Part shown: piece after piece, positions 15,457-23,441 of the stretch
Numbering within the stretch: the stretch's first letter is position 1
How the letters are laid out: each line of letters starts with the position of its first letter
Assembly (NCBI RefSeq): GCF_937877005.1
Contig: NZ_CALEFV010000286.1
Coordinates: 1-52,731 of the forward strand
DNA length: 52,731 nt
Source: an uncultured Fibrobacter sp.
GTDB lineage: Bacteria; Fibrobacterota; Fibrobacteria; Fibrobacterales; Fibrobacteraceae
Reading direction: 5' to 3'
The notes under the pieces: model-generated
Seen by the model: only the letters and a program-made list of their open reading frames with translations
What the model was told of the DNA's origin: nothing
The model's database searches: none
Translations under genes and position numbers: made by a program

Positions 15457-17565
15457 CTACATCACCCCGGTTTCGAGGCCTTTTACGGGGATATAGCGTA
15501 TGGAACCGTCCGGAGAGATAATCATGGCCACCCCGGCCATGTAATTCACCCATTTCCATTTTTCGTAATACTTCACGTTCGCGTGCCCGTTTGTCGTGTA
15601 AGCGAGCAGGGGCACCACCAAAAAATCGTGCGTACACATGATGTTCACTCGTTTCATGGTCGCAAGATTTGCAAGCACATTGTCCTTGAGCAATTCCTCG
15701 CTGCGAATTTCCAAATCGTAGAATGCATCCGAATACGCGCCGGTAAAGCCGTATTTGGAATACACCACCCATCCGCCGCCATCGGAATTCATGTAACTCT
15801 CGACCAAAGCGTCATCCTTCACATACCAGTTGCCATCCATGTACGGTAGAACATCGAGACTGTAGTCGCTTTGGCCCTTTCCCTGGGCGATATTTTCGCA
15901 GGTTTCCTGGGTACGCGTGTAGCCCGAATAACCGTAATAGAAATCTTCCTTGGCAACGGCAGCAAATCGCGCGCCCAGATCGCGGGCGTACTTTTTCCCG
16001 TTATCGGTCAAGTGGCCACTCGGACCCGTATCATCGGTGCGTTCGCTGTGACGAATAATGAATACCGCCTTTTCGTCGGATTTTAGATTCGCATACACTT
16101 CCACTATATCGGTGAATCCGTCCGCTTCCTGCGGAGTCGCTACACGCCAGGCACCGGCATCGTAAATGTAATAGTTGTCATGAATCACGCGACCTTCGCG
16201 AATTTCCCGATCATACGCACCCGGGCCAAATCCGGCCGTATCCTTTTCCATGGGCTGCGCAACGCGCCACTGTTTCGAACCCGCATCACAGATAAAGCGC
16301 ACGGTCGAATGATCCGCATGTTCATAGTCATTCGCAAAGCATGCGCTCTGTCCCTGATTCACATAGGTGACTACGCCCGAATTCGCATCGGTGCAGGGCT
16401 CAAAGCCATACGCAAGCGGGATAAAGGCCCGCATGTAATTTTCAAAGTTGGGAACAGGTCCGATTCCCCATGACGAGACATTGTTACGGATGTCATTGTA
16501 TTTCCAGGAAGAATCCAGACCCACGACCCAATCCGCAATCTTGATTTTCCAGTTAGGATCATTCCATACTCCATCGCCCCTGATATCCTCGGCAAAATTA
16601 TTCACCAGATTCATCATCTCATTTTCGTCGAAGCCCGCCTGAAGCATCATCGACATGGCCAGAAGCGCCGCATTGTACTCGGTATTCCCCGTCAAGCTCA
16701 AGTCCTCGGCATGAGGCTTGTCGGTACGGCCATCCGTAAAATAGTTCTGCGAATAGAGTTGCACCGTATCTACCCCGAACGCAGCAAAAAATTCCCTTTC
16801 CGCCTGACCCGTCACGGAATCCAGATGATTCATCAGAAGTTGCTGTTCACGCGGAATACGAAGATGCGTCAATACATTTATGTTCGCATTTAGCGGGTTA
16901 CACGTATTTGCCGACAGCGTTACGGGGCTGTCCGAAAAACGACCGTTCGTACCATTTCTATAAAAACCCGTCGCCGTAATCTTCACGCAGGACGCGTTGG
17001 TGCTGACATTATTCAGGACATACTTTCCGTCATTACTCAGGATACAGCCCTCGGCAACACCGATCGATTCATTGTCCAACGCGGCAATTTTCACGCTCGT
17101 TCCAAAAATAAACGGTCCCGATGTCGCAAAAGCAGTCCCGCTAAAAGGCGCATGGCGATATCCCGTCAGCATGACCGTATCCGGATCAAAATATTCCGGG
17201 TGTTCAATCTTGTCCACCGCATGCAAAAAACCGTCACTGCAGGTAATGCTGAAATCTGTAGAGTCTGCGGCACTACGCCATGTTCCCTTCACACAGAAAT
17301 GGGGCAGATTGTCGTTGCGCACAAAGAACGCTCGACCTTCCCGACTCGCATCGCAGGCAGGCAAATCACCCGCCCCCTGCACCATCAGGGTATCAAAAAT
17401 TGAAGGCCGAACTTCTGGTTCACCGTTTTCCGAGCGAGCCGTCTGTCCCTCATCGCCCTGACTCACCGCATTATCATCCGAACCGCAAGACAGCAGCAGA
17501 AACGGCGATAGGAAAAATACCGCACTAACAAACCGCCCTATCGAACACCTGTTTTTCAAATTCAT
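15457..17565 (-). CDS. Lipoprotein with C-terminal histidine-phosphatase domain (paralogue 3)
   Basis: 702 residues. Signal peptide with lipobox LLLSC (Cys near 27) then a Ser/Glu-rich linker. The middle region contains a G-x-F-F-V...F-C-x-K-G-x-W module near 80-95, a domain with GTSVKIAALDNESIGVAEGCILSNDGKYVLNNV shared with the paralogue at 18808, and two F/Y-x-C/Y-D-x(n)-W-R-V-A modules (FICDAG..QWRVA and YIYDAGAWRVAT). The last ~220 residues are a histidine-phosphatase fold: FIIRHSER with the phospho-accepting His, and MCTHDFLVVPL with the second His. It is the last of three co-transcribed paralogues (12 nt after its neighbour). A surface or periplasmic phosphatase is likely; substrate unknown. 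Confidence 0.82.
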   Translation of the reverse strand: MNLKNRCSIGRFVSAVFFLSPFLLLSCGSDDNAVSQGDEGQTARSENGEPEVRPSIFDTLMVQGAGDLPACDASREGRAFFVRNDNLPHFCVKGTWRSAADSTDFSITCSDGFLHAVDKIEHPEYFDPDTVMLTGYRHAPFSGTAFATSGPFIFGTSVKIAALDNESIGVAEGCILSNDGKYVLNNVSTNASCVKITATGFYRNGTNGRFSDSPVTLSANTCNPLNANINVLTHLRIPREQQLLMNHLDSVTGQAEREFFAAFGVDTVQLYSQNYFTDGRTDKPHAEDLSLTGNTEYNAALLAMSMMLQAGFDENEMMNLVNNFAEDIRGDGVWNDPNWKIKIADWVVGLDSSWKYNDIRNNVSSWGIGPVPNFENYMRAFIPLAYGFEPCTDANSGVVTYVNQGQSACFANDYEHADHSTVRFICDAGSKQWRVAQPMEKDTAGFGPGAYDREIREGRVIHDNYYIYDAGAWRVATPQEADGFTDIVEVYANLKSDEKAVFIIRHSERTDDTGPSGHLTDNGKKYARDLGARFAAVAKEDFYYGYSGYTRTQETCENIAQGKGQSDYSLDVLPYMDGNWYVKDDALVESYMNSDGGGWVVYSKYGFTGAYSDAFYDLEIRSEELLKDNVLANLATMKRVNIMCTHDFLVVPLLAYTTNGHANVKYYEKWKWVNYMAGVAMIISPDGSIRYIPVKGLETGVM

Positions 17566-17577
17566 CTACCAACCAAA

Positions 17578-18789
17578 TTATTTAGTCATCGTTCCAGAAT
17601 CGAGTCCCCTGACTGCATAAAACACGCGAGTGCCATCCGGCTTGAGGACGATGGCTATGCCTGCAAGATAATTTAGCCAATTTTTATTCACGTGATATTT
17701 CAAGTCTATATTCCTAGACGACACATACAGCACTAGGGGAACCATCGCGACATCATGCGAAACAAAAAGGCCCACCGACTTTTCTGACTGAATCAGCGCA
17801 GGAATCAGAAAATCGTCAATCAGTTCCGTACTGCGCATTTCCAAATCGTAGAATGCATCCGTATAGGCATTTTCGTACACCCACTTGGAAGCGGCCTTCC
17901 ATCCGTCGCCGGCATCCTTCTTGGCCTTCTTGTAGGCTTCCGCATCCTTGACATACATATCGTCATTCAAAATCGAAAGCGTATCGGCAAGCGTATCCTG
18001 TTCATCACGCCCCTTGGCAATGTTGTTGCAGGTCTGATGCGCACGGACATATTGCGATGCCCCGTAATAAAATGTCAAATCGCTCTTGAGAATCCGTCCA
18101 AGTTCCAGAGATTGACTTATTCCATTTTCATTCAATGGTCCCGTTATCGAATAGTCGCTACCGCGTTCTGCATGACGGAGCACCAGGATAAGTTTCTCGC
18201 CCTCGGCCAAGTCTTTCGCGACAGTCTGGATCGGGACAAACTCCTTGACGGCGGAATTGTAAATATACTGGTTATTCCAATCCACCTGAGTTGCAGTACG
18301 CCACAAAAGCGTTTTCGAATCGCAGATAAAATGACGGTTTTCTTCGTTGATGGTCGTCGACTTGATGACATCCGAGTTTTCACGGGTACACTTGCCAAAG
18401 TAATGTTCCGGATCGAACAGGACAATACTATCGACCACATGGACGCTATCGACGATATTCAAGCTATCGATGACATGGATACTGTCAATGACATTTATAC
18501 TGTCTATCATATTGATAACGCTATCAATGACATTCAGACTATCGACGATGCGAACACTGTCCACCACATGGATACTGTCAACGATATTCAGGCTGTCAAC
18601 GACATTGACCTGCACACTGTCGACAATACGGACGCTGTCTACCATGCGGATGCTGTCGCGGACAACGACCGAATCACGGAAGGTCACTTTTTCGGAATTG
18701 TCGGAACTTCCGGTGCTGTCCTCACAAGAAACCAGCGCAAACAGGAGCAATGCGCCAAGCAGAAAACCAATCCCTTTTCCGTATTTCAT
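17578..18789 (-). CDS. Lipoprotein with hexapeptide-repeat stalk and histidine-phosphatase domain (paralogue 2)
   Basis: 403 residues, the short member of the trio. Lipobox LVSC (Cys22), then residues 38-122 are an array of about 14 units of the form x-x-[VI]-D-S-[VIL], then one Y-F-G-K-C...F-I-C-D...L-W-R-T-A-T module, and a histidine-phosphatase domain with LVLRHAER and VSHDVAMVPL. It lacks the large middle domain of the other two, so the repeat appears to replace it as spacer. AAGGTAAGG precedes the ATG; the upstream paralogue stops 18 nt before. Probably outer-membrane or periplasmic; substrate unknown. Confidence 0.82.
   Translation of the reverse strand: MKYGKGIGFLLGALLLFALVSCEDSTGSSDNSEKVTFRDSVVVRDSIRMVDSVRIVDSVQVNVVDSLNIVDSIHVVDSVRIVDSLNVIDSVINMIDSINVIDSIHVIDSLNIVDSVHVVDSIVLFDPEHYFGKCTRENSDVIKSTTINEENRHFICDSKTLLWRTATQVDWNNQYIYNSAVKEFVPIQTVAKDLAEGEKLILVLRHAERGSDYSITGPLNENGISQSLELGRILKSDLTFYYGASQYVRAHQTCNNIAKGRDEQDTLADTLSILNDDMYVKDAEAYKKAKKDAGDGWKAASKWVYENAYTDAFYDLEMRSTELIDDFLIPALIQSEKSVGLFVSHDVAMVPLVLYVSSRNIDLKYHVNKNWLNYLAGIAIVLKPDGTRVFYAVRGLDSGTMTK
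18424..18678 (-). repeat. 18-bp-period repeat coding for the [VI]-D-S stalk
   Basis: The segment codes for residues 38-122 of the lipoprotein at 17578. Units of 18 nt (six codons) recur with synonymous and conservative changes, and two units are lengthened by one or two codons, as expected of slippage-derived repeats under protein-level selection. Confidence 0.85.
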
Positions 18790-18807
18790 TACCTTACCTT
18801 AGAGTCC

Positions 18808-21135
18808 CTACATCGTCATTGATCCCGACTCTAGCCCCTTCACCGGCACATAACGAAGATTTCCCTTCGAATCCATGATAATGGCAATTCCCGCCAGGTA
18901 ATTCGCCCACTGTTTCGTATCAAAATAGCGCCAGTTGACCTTTCGGTCCGAACAGTAGGCCGTCAAGGGCACGACAAACGTGTCATGCGAAATCCAGACG
19001 CCTACGCGCTTCACGTTAGCAAAGTGCGGCTTGACTATTTCCTGTAAAAACTGTTCACTGCGTTCCTCAAAGTTGTAAAAAGCATCGGTACATATTCCAC
19101 CCTTGTAGGCATACGCCGAATTGACATTCCAGCCGCCTCCGTTTCCGCTCTTGCAGCTCTCGTAGCTGGAACTGTTCTTCACGTACCATTCGCCGTCTAG
19201 TTCCTCTATCGTATTTTCCGTATAGGTTGTCCCCGCTCCGATAGCGATATTCTCGCAAGTTTCCTTGCTACGCGTATAGGTCGAATTCGCAAAATATATC
19301 GATTCGCCCTTCAGCTTTTCGCCCACCGACTGGGACTGCGCCTTTCCGTCATTCGTCAGATGTCCATTCTTTCCCGTGTCATTGGAACGTTCCGCGTGGC
19401 GCAGGAAAAAGACGACCTTTTCGCCCGTCTTGAGCCCCGCATAGACATCCTTGATATCGGTGAAGTCCATGATGTCATCGGGAGTTGCCGCACGCCACTT
19501 TTTCTGTTCGTATATATAGAACTTGTCCGTATTGACGCGGCCATTCTTGAGCTGTCCCTCATATTCACCCGCACCAAGGCCATAGGTATCCTTTTCGACA
19601 TCGGTCGCTGCACGCCACTCATGCGTCGTGGCATCGCAGATAAAACGGACTTTCGGCCCCGGCAAATCATAACCGGATACAAAGTAGGCGCTCAAGCTAT
19701 TGCTGATAAACTTCACGGAATCTGCATTGAACGAGTTACATTCGCCAAAGTTATAGACCGTCGTCCAGAAATGCCTCAAGTGCTTCTCGAACTCGGGTAC
19801 ATCACCTAGCCGCCAGGAAGCAATGTTATTGCGAATTTTAGCGAAGGATCCGCTCGTGTCAAGCGCCATGAGCCAGTCCGCCAGGTCCGCCTTCGCATTG
19901 TTATCATCCCAGTTGCCATTTCCCTTGATGCGTTCGGCAATCCCGGCCGCATACTGCAGCATGTCGTTTCCGGAACCCTGACGCTGCATCATGATCGACA
20001 CCGCAAGCAGGGCACCACTATAGTCGCTACCGTCAAAGAGGCTCACATCTTCGGCCGCAGTACCGTCCGTGACGGTCGTCTGCTGTTGTTGCTGCTGACC
20101 AAAGCCCCAGTTGCCAAAACCAGTGTTGCCGCCACCCGTCGACGAGCCGCCCAAACGGATTTCGAAGGAAGAAAGAATTTCACCGAGCGCCTGCGACTTG
20201 AACAACCCAATAGGCTGATTGTTACCTGTATTTTCAACAAGTTTCATGACACGAGGTGCCGCCATGTGAGTCAGCATATTCACGTTCACGGAATCGCGTT
20301 CGCTCATATCCACGACCGCGTTCAAGGTAACAGGCGTAGCGGAAAGGCCTCCCGTCAACTCATTGCGGAAATACCCGCTCGCTTCGACACGCACATAAGG
20401 GGAAACGAGGTCGACGCTATCGAAACTAAAATTGCCATCGGCATTCAGGATACATGTTTTGTGAATTCGCCTGGAATCTGCCAGGCGCTGCATGCTATCC
20501 AGTTCAACAATTTTCACGGACGTTCCGTAGCGGAACGGTCCCTTTTGGGCGACCCCCATGATACGGACGGCAGTCCTGCGCGGCACCGCCGTAGAGTCAT
20601 CGATAGACGGCGTATTGCCGTTAAGATTTCCCCACGGATTCATGCTCACGTCTCCGCCCGTGGAGGTTTCGTCATCCTCTTCGCCAACGGTCAACACGCC
20701 ATTGCGACAACCGATCCTAGAAATCGTCGATACGGTTTCCGATTCCACCCACGAACCGCCTAGACAGAAATAGAGCGTATTTTCGCTTTCGACCATGAAG
20801 GACTCGCCCTCGATCGCGGCAGTACATTCGGGCAACCGGTTCACGTCCGTTACGGTCGTCGTATCAACAATCAGCGTATCCTCGATTACGGAAACCGGAG
20901 CAGGCGACGAGCTAGACGAGGAACCTCCATCGGCAGATATGTTGCCACTGGATATCGGGTTACCTAGGGAATCATAAGCGACTACTCCGCTGGAACGATA
21001 ATCCGAGAGGGAATCCTGACCGGCGCTAGATTCAACAGCTAATTCGTCCGGACTCGAAGCAGAGCTGTCCGAACCACAGGCGACCAAACACAGGGCGGCC
21101 CACAACAAGGGTATAATCAAAAAAAGGCGAATCAT
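18808..21135 (-). CDS. Lipoprotein with C-terminal histidine-phosphatase domain (paralogue 1)
   Basis: 775 residues, first gene of the trio. Lipobox LVAC (Cys20), a Ser-rich linker (SSSSSSPAP near 75), the C-T-A-A-I-E-G-E-S-F module ending FCLGGSWVES, a domain with YGTSVKIVELDSMQ, a Gln-rich insert (GFGQQQQQQTT), and two FICDATTHEWRAAT/FYIYEQKKWRAAT modules. The C-terminal ~230 residues carry FFLRHAERSND and ISHDTFVVPLTAY, the two histidine motifs of the phosphatase clan, and end VKGLESGSMTM, an ending shared by all three. Transcribed from a TATATTCC promoter about 25 nt upstream. Secreted phosphatase activity is inferred from motifs only. Confidence 0.83.
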   Translation of the reverse strand: MIRLFLIIPLLWAALCLVACGSDSSASSPDELAVESSAGQDSLSDYRSSGVVAYDSLGNPISSGNISADGGSSSSSSPAPVSVIEDTLIVDTTTVTDVNRLPECTAAIEGESFMVESENTLYFCLGGSWVESETVSTISRIGCRNGVLTVGEEDDETSTGGDVSMNPWGNLNGNTPSIDDSTAVPRRTAVRIMGVAQKGPFRYGTSVKIVELDSMQRLADSRRIHKTCILNADGNFSFDSVDLVSPYVRVEASGYFRNELTGGLSATPVTLNAVVDMSERDSVNVNMLTHMAAPRVMKLVENTGNNQPIGLFKSQALGEILSSFEIRLGGSSTGGGNTGFGNWGFGQQQQQQTTVTDGTAAEDVSLFDGSDYSGALLAVSIMMQRQGSGNDMLQYAAGIAERIKGNGNWDDNNAKADLADWLMALDTSGSFAKIRNNIASWRLGDVPEFEKHLRHFWTTVYNFGECNSFNADSVKFISNSLSAYFVSGYDLPGPKVRFICDATTHEWRAATDVEKDTYGLGAGEYEGQLKNGRVNTDKFYIYEQKKWRAATPDDIMDFTDIKDVYAGLKTGEKVVFFLRHAERSNDTGKNGHLTNDGKAQSQSVGEKLKGESIYFANSTYTRSKETCENIAIGAGTTYTENTIEELDGEWYVKNSSSYESCKSGNGGGWNVNSAYAYKGGICTDAFYNFEERSEQFLQEIVKPHFANVKRVGVWISHDTFVVPLTAYCSDRKVNWRYFDTKQWANYLAGIAIIMDSKGNLRYVPVKGLESGSMTM

Positions 21136-21159
21136 TTCGTCGTTCCAGTATATCTTACC

Positions 21160-21167
21160 GGAATATA
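21160..21167 (-). promoter_or_regulatory. Promoter element TATATTCC of the lipoprotein phosphatase operon
   Basis: Minus-strand TATATTCC 25 nt before the ATG at 21135, the same sequence as before glk. Confidence 0.4.
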
Positions 21168-21191
21168 AAAAGGCGGAGAAAATACGCCAAT
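21167..21191 (-). terminator. Weak terminator after the CoA transferase gene
   Basis: Minus-strand GGCG...CGCC hairpin followed by TTTTTA. The stem is only four base pairs, and its T-run touches the next promoter. Confidence 0.45.
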
Positions 21192-21227
21192 TAAATTTTT
21201 CTAAACATGGGCTTTAGAGGCGAAAAA

Positions 21228-22715
21228 TCAAATCATTTTCCCCGTTTCCAGGAAACGCGTGTGCATTTCGAAGGCTCGAGAAAGGGCGACCGGGATATGG
21301 ACACCCTTAGCATGCTTCAAACTATATTCCAGGAAATCCGTCAAAGGTTCGCGATAATCGGGATGGGCGCAGTTCCTGATAATGAGCCGCGCACGTTCCT
21401 CGGCAGCAAGACCACGCAAGTCTGCAAGCCCCTGTTCCGTCACAAAGACCTGCGTATCGTGATCCGGGTGATCCAGATGGCTCACGTAGGGCACCACCGA
21501 ACCGATAGCACCATCTTTTGCCACGGAAGGCGTCATGAAAAATCCAAGGGCGCAGTTGCGCGCAAAGTCCGCCGCTCCACCGATGCCGTTCATCATCGAC
21601 GAACCTGCAACAAGCGAACTGTTCACATTTCCAAAGATATCGACTTCAAGAGCCGTATTCATCGATATCACGCCGAGACGCTTGATGACATCGGCGCTGT
21701 TGCTCACTTCCTGCTGGCGAATGATCAGGTGCTTTTTCCATTCCGCACTGTTTTCGACAAACTCTTCTTGCGCCTTTTCAGACAAAGTAAGAGCCGTTCC
21801 TGAAGCGATACCGAGTTTTCCCTTTTTAAGAAGCGGGAAAACGGCCTCCTGAATGACTTCGGTATACAAGTCGATTGTTCCGAGGCGGTCATCGTCGGAC
21901 ATTGCACTGAGAACCGCATTCGCCACCTTACCCACGCCACTCTGGAAGGCTAGTCCCTTCGGAAGCCGGCCACGAGTTTCTTCGAAGCGGATAAAGTCTA
22001 GAATGCGTTCGCCAATATTTCTGGAAATCTCATCCGGTTCCACGAACGGATTGACCTCGTCCAGACGGGATGTTTCAACAATGGCCACAACCTTACTCGG
22101 GTCCACCTTCACAAAGGAATCGCCGACGCGGTCTCCCGCACTATAAATCGGAAGCGGTCTCGCATGCGGCGGCAATTCCGGCAAAGCCACATCATGTATT
22201 CCCGTAAAAGAATCCCCTAGACGCATATTCAATTCTAGGATTATCCTGGGAGCCATATCAAGATAGCAGGCGGAATTTCCGCCCGAAGTCGATAGGCACA
22301 CGCGACCATCGGGCAATATGGCAGACACCTCAACAATCGCTACCGTCGGAGCGGGAACCGCACCCGTACGGACCAAGTAACCCATCTTACCCAGATGGGC
22401 ATCGATATACTTGATTTCGCCAGAATTGATCGCCTTGCGGAGCGACGAATTACTCTGGTAGGGCATGCGTAACGAAATTGCATGCGACCGGGCCAGGGCT
22501 CCGTCACAGCTATCGCCCGTCGATGCACCCGAGAAAAGCGTAATCTTAAAAGTTTTTCCTTCGGCATGCATTTGCTCGGCACGGGCGGCCAATGCCGATG
22601 GAACTTCCTTGGGGTAACCCGCTAGCGTAAAGCCAGATACACCCAGCACGTCCCCATCGTTAATCATTGCCGCGGCATCGGCAGCCGAACACTTCTTCGA
22701 GTCAATCCAATTCAT
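21228..22715 (-). CDS. Acetyl-CoA hydrolase/CoA transferase family (succinyl-CoA:acetate type)
   Basis: 495 residues. Moves CoA between carboxylic acids, most likely succinyl-CoA and acetate, which suits a succinate- and acetate-forming fermenter. Family features: GVSGFTLAGYPKEVP near the start, FSGASTGDSCDGALARS, FQSGVGKVANAVL, LYTEVIQEAVF with the probable catalytic Glu, GIGGAADFARN and VTEQGLADLRGLAAEERA. ATG at 22715 is chosen over an upstream in-frame start at 22790, which would add a non-conserved extension running into a repeat-like stretch. No Shine-Dalgarno; a TATTTT element would give a leader of only a few nt. A pure hydrolase cannot be excluded. Confidence 0.85.
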   Translation of the reverse strand: MNWIDSKKCSAADAAAMINDGDVLGVSGFTLAGYPKEVPSALAARAEQMHAEGKTFKITLFSGASTGDSCDGALARSHAISLRMPYQSNSSLRKAINSGEIKYIDAHLGKMGYLVRTGAVPAPTVAIVEVSAILPDGRVCLSTSGGNSACYLDMAPRIILELNMRLGDSFTGIHDVALPELPPHARPLPIYSAGDRVGDSFVKVDPSKVVAIVETSRLDEVNPFVEPDEISRNIGERILDFIRFEETRGRLPKGLAFQSGVGKVANAVLSAMSDDDRLGTIDLYTEVIQEAVFPLLKKGKLGIASGTALTLSEKAQEEFVENSAEWKKHLIIRQQEVSNSADVIKRLGVISMNTALEVDIFGNVNSSLVAGSSMMNGIGGAADFARNCALGFFMTPSVAKDGAIGSVVPYVSHLDHPDHDTQVFVTEQGLADLRGLAAEERARLIIRNCAHPDYREPLTDFLEYSLKHAKGVHIPVALSRAFEMHTRFLETGKMI

Positions 22716-22735
22716 AGTGGCTAAAAAATAAATAA

Positions 22736-22828
22736 AAGTGGCTAGTGGTTGGTGACTAGTGGTTAGGAATGTAACAAGAACATTCAACATCCCTGTTTAC
22801 TCACCACTGTTTACTGTCTACTATTTTC
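22736..22828. repeat. Degenerate short-word repeats in the CoA transferase/gtrA gap
   Basis: 22736-22767 is built from variants of AGTGGCTAGTGGTTGGTGAC, and 22794-22823 from variants of GTTTACTCACCACTGTTTACTGTCTACT. The two halves are partly complementary in theme. It fills the divergent gap and is not protein coding. Confidence 0.6.
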
Positions 22829-22834
22829 TATTTT
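22829..22834 (+). promoter_or_regulatory. TATTTT element at leaderless distance from the GTG at 22842
   Basis: TATTTTCC ends 7 nt before the GTG start; no Shine-Dalgarno is present. Confidence 0.35.
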
Positions 22835-22841
22835 CCTCTTC

Positions 22842-23255
22842 GTGAAGCATTTCATCAAATACAACTTGATTGGCGTCATGAACACGCTCATCACCCTCGC
22901 CTCGGTTTGGGTGATGCACCAGCTACTTGACTGGAACCTAGAACTTTCCAATTTTCTCGGGTTCGTTTTTGGCGCCATCAACAGCTACCTGATGAACCGC
23001 ATTTGGAATTTCAAAAGCCACAACCGCAAACGAGGCGAAATCGTACGATTCGTAATCGTCTTCATTGCCGCTTATCTGCTAAATCTCGCAACCCTCGAAG
23101 CCACCGTCTACGCGCTCAGCACAGCCCAGTGCAAACCATTCACCGAATTCATTTCGCAATTCATGAAGCCCGGCTTCTTCGCAAACATTGTCGCGAACGG
23201 CGTGTACGTGATTGCAAGCTTTACACTATACAAGAAATGGGTTTTCAAAAAATAA
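22842..23255 (+). CDS. GtrA-like membrane protein
   Basis: 137 residues with four hydrophobic helices, starting KHFIKYNLIGVMNTLITLAS and with NFLGFVFGAINSYLMNRIWNF, both typical of the GtrA family, whose members move or hold polyprenyl-linked sugars in the inner membrane. The last helix and KKWVFKK end are also typical. GTG start. No glycosyltransferase partner is adjacent. Followed at once by a palindromic intergenic element and a terminator. Confidence 0.85.
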   Translation: MKHFIKYNLIGVMNTLITLASVWVMHQLLDWNLELSNFLGFVFGAINSYLMNRIWNFKSHNRKRGEIVRFVIVFIAAYLLNLATLEATVYALSTAQCKPFTEFISQFMKPGFFANIVANGVYVIASFTLYKKWVFKK

Positions 23256-23260
23256 GCTAC

Positions 23261-23364
23261 GTCATTGCGAGCGAAACAAAGTGAAGCGCGGCAATCCAAA
23301 ACGAAACAGGCCTATTTATACTTTTACTATAGATTGCTTCGCCCCCTACGGGTTCTCGCAATGA
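23261..23364. repeat. Imperfect-palindrome intergenic element (GTCATTGCGA...TCGCAATGAC)
   Basis: A 104-bp element bounded by GTCATTGCGA (23261-23270) and its exact inverse TCGCAATGAC (23355-23364), with an inner pair GCAATC (23291-23296)/GATTGC (23332-23337). The outline matches a well-known kind of palindromic intergenic repeat seen in many bacterial genomes. It follows the gtrA stop by a few bases. Confidence 0.7.
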
Positions 23365-23374
23365 CATACAAAAC

Positions 23375-23408
23375 AAAAAGGGCTCGCTTTAAAGCGAGTC
23401 CTTTTTTG
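23375..23408. terminator. Bidirectional terminator between gtrA and the OmpA gene
   Basis: GGCTCGCTTT-AAAGCGAGTCC hairpin flanked by A-run and T-run, able to serve both convergent genes. Confidence 0.8.
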
Positions 23409-23441
23409 CTGCGTCGCAGCAGTTTATTTCAAGAATTCCGA

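Noticed and set aside
18037..18822. Asp/Ile-rich open frame opposite the hexapeptide repeat
   Set aside because: Mirror translation of the 18-bp repeat on the other strand; the minus frame has a lipobox and phosphatase motifs.
22736..22828. Possible CRISPR-like or direct-repeat array
   Set aside because: Words are short, degenerate and without regular spacers; no cas genes in the window.
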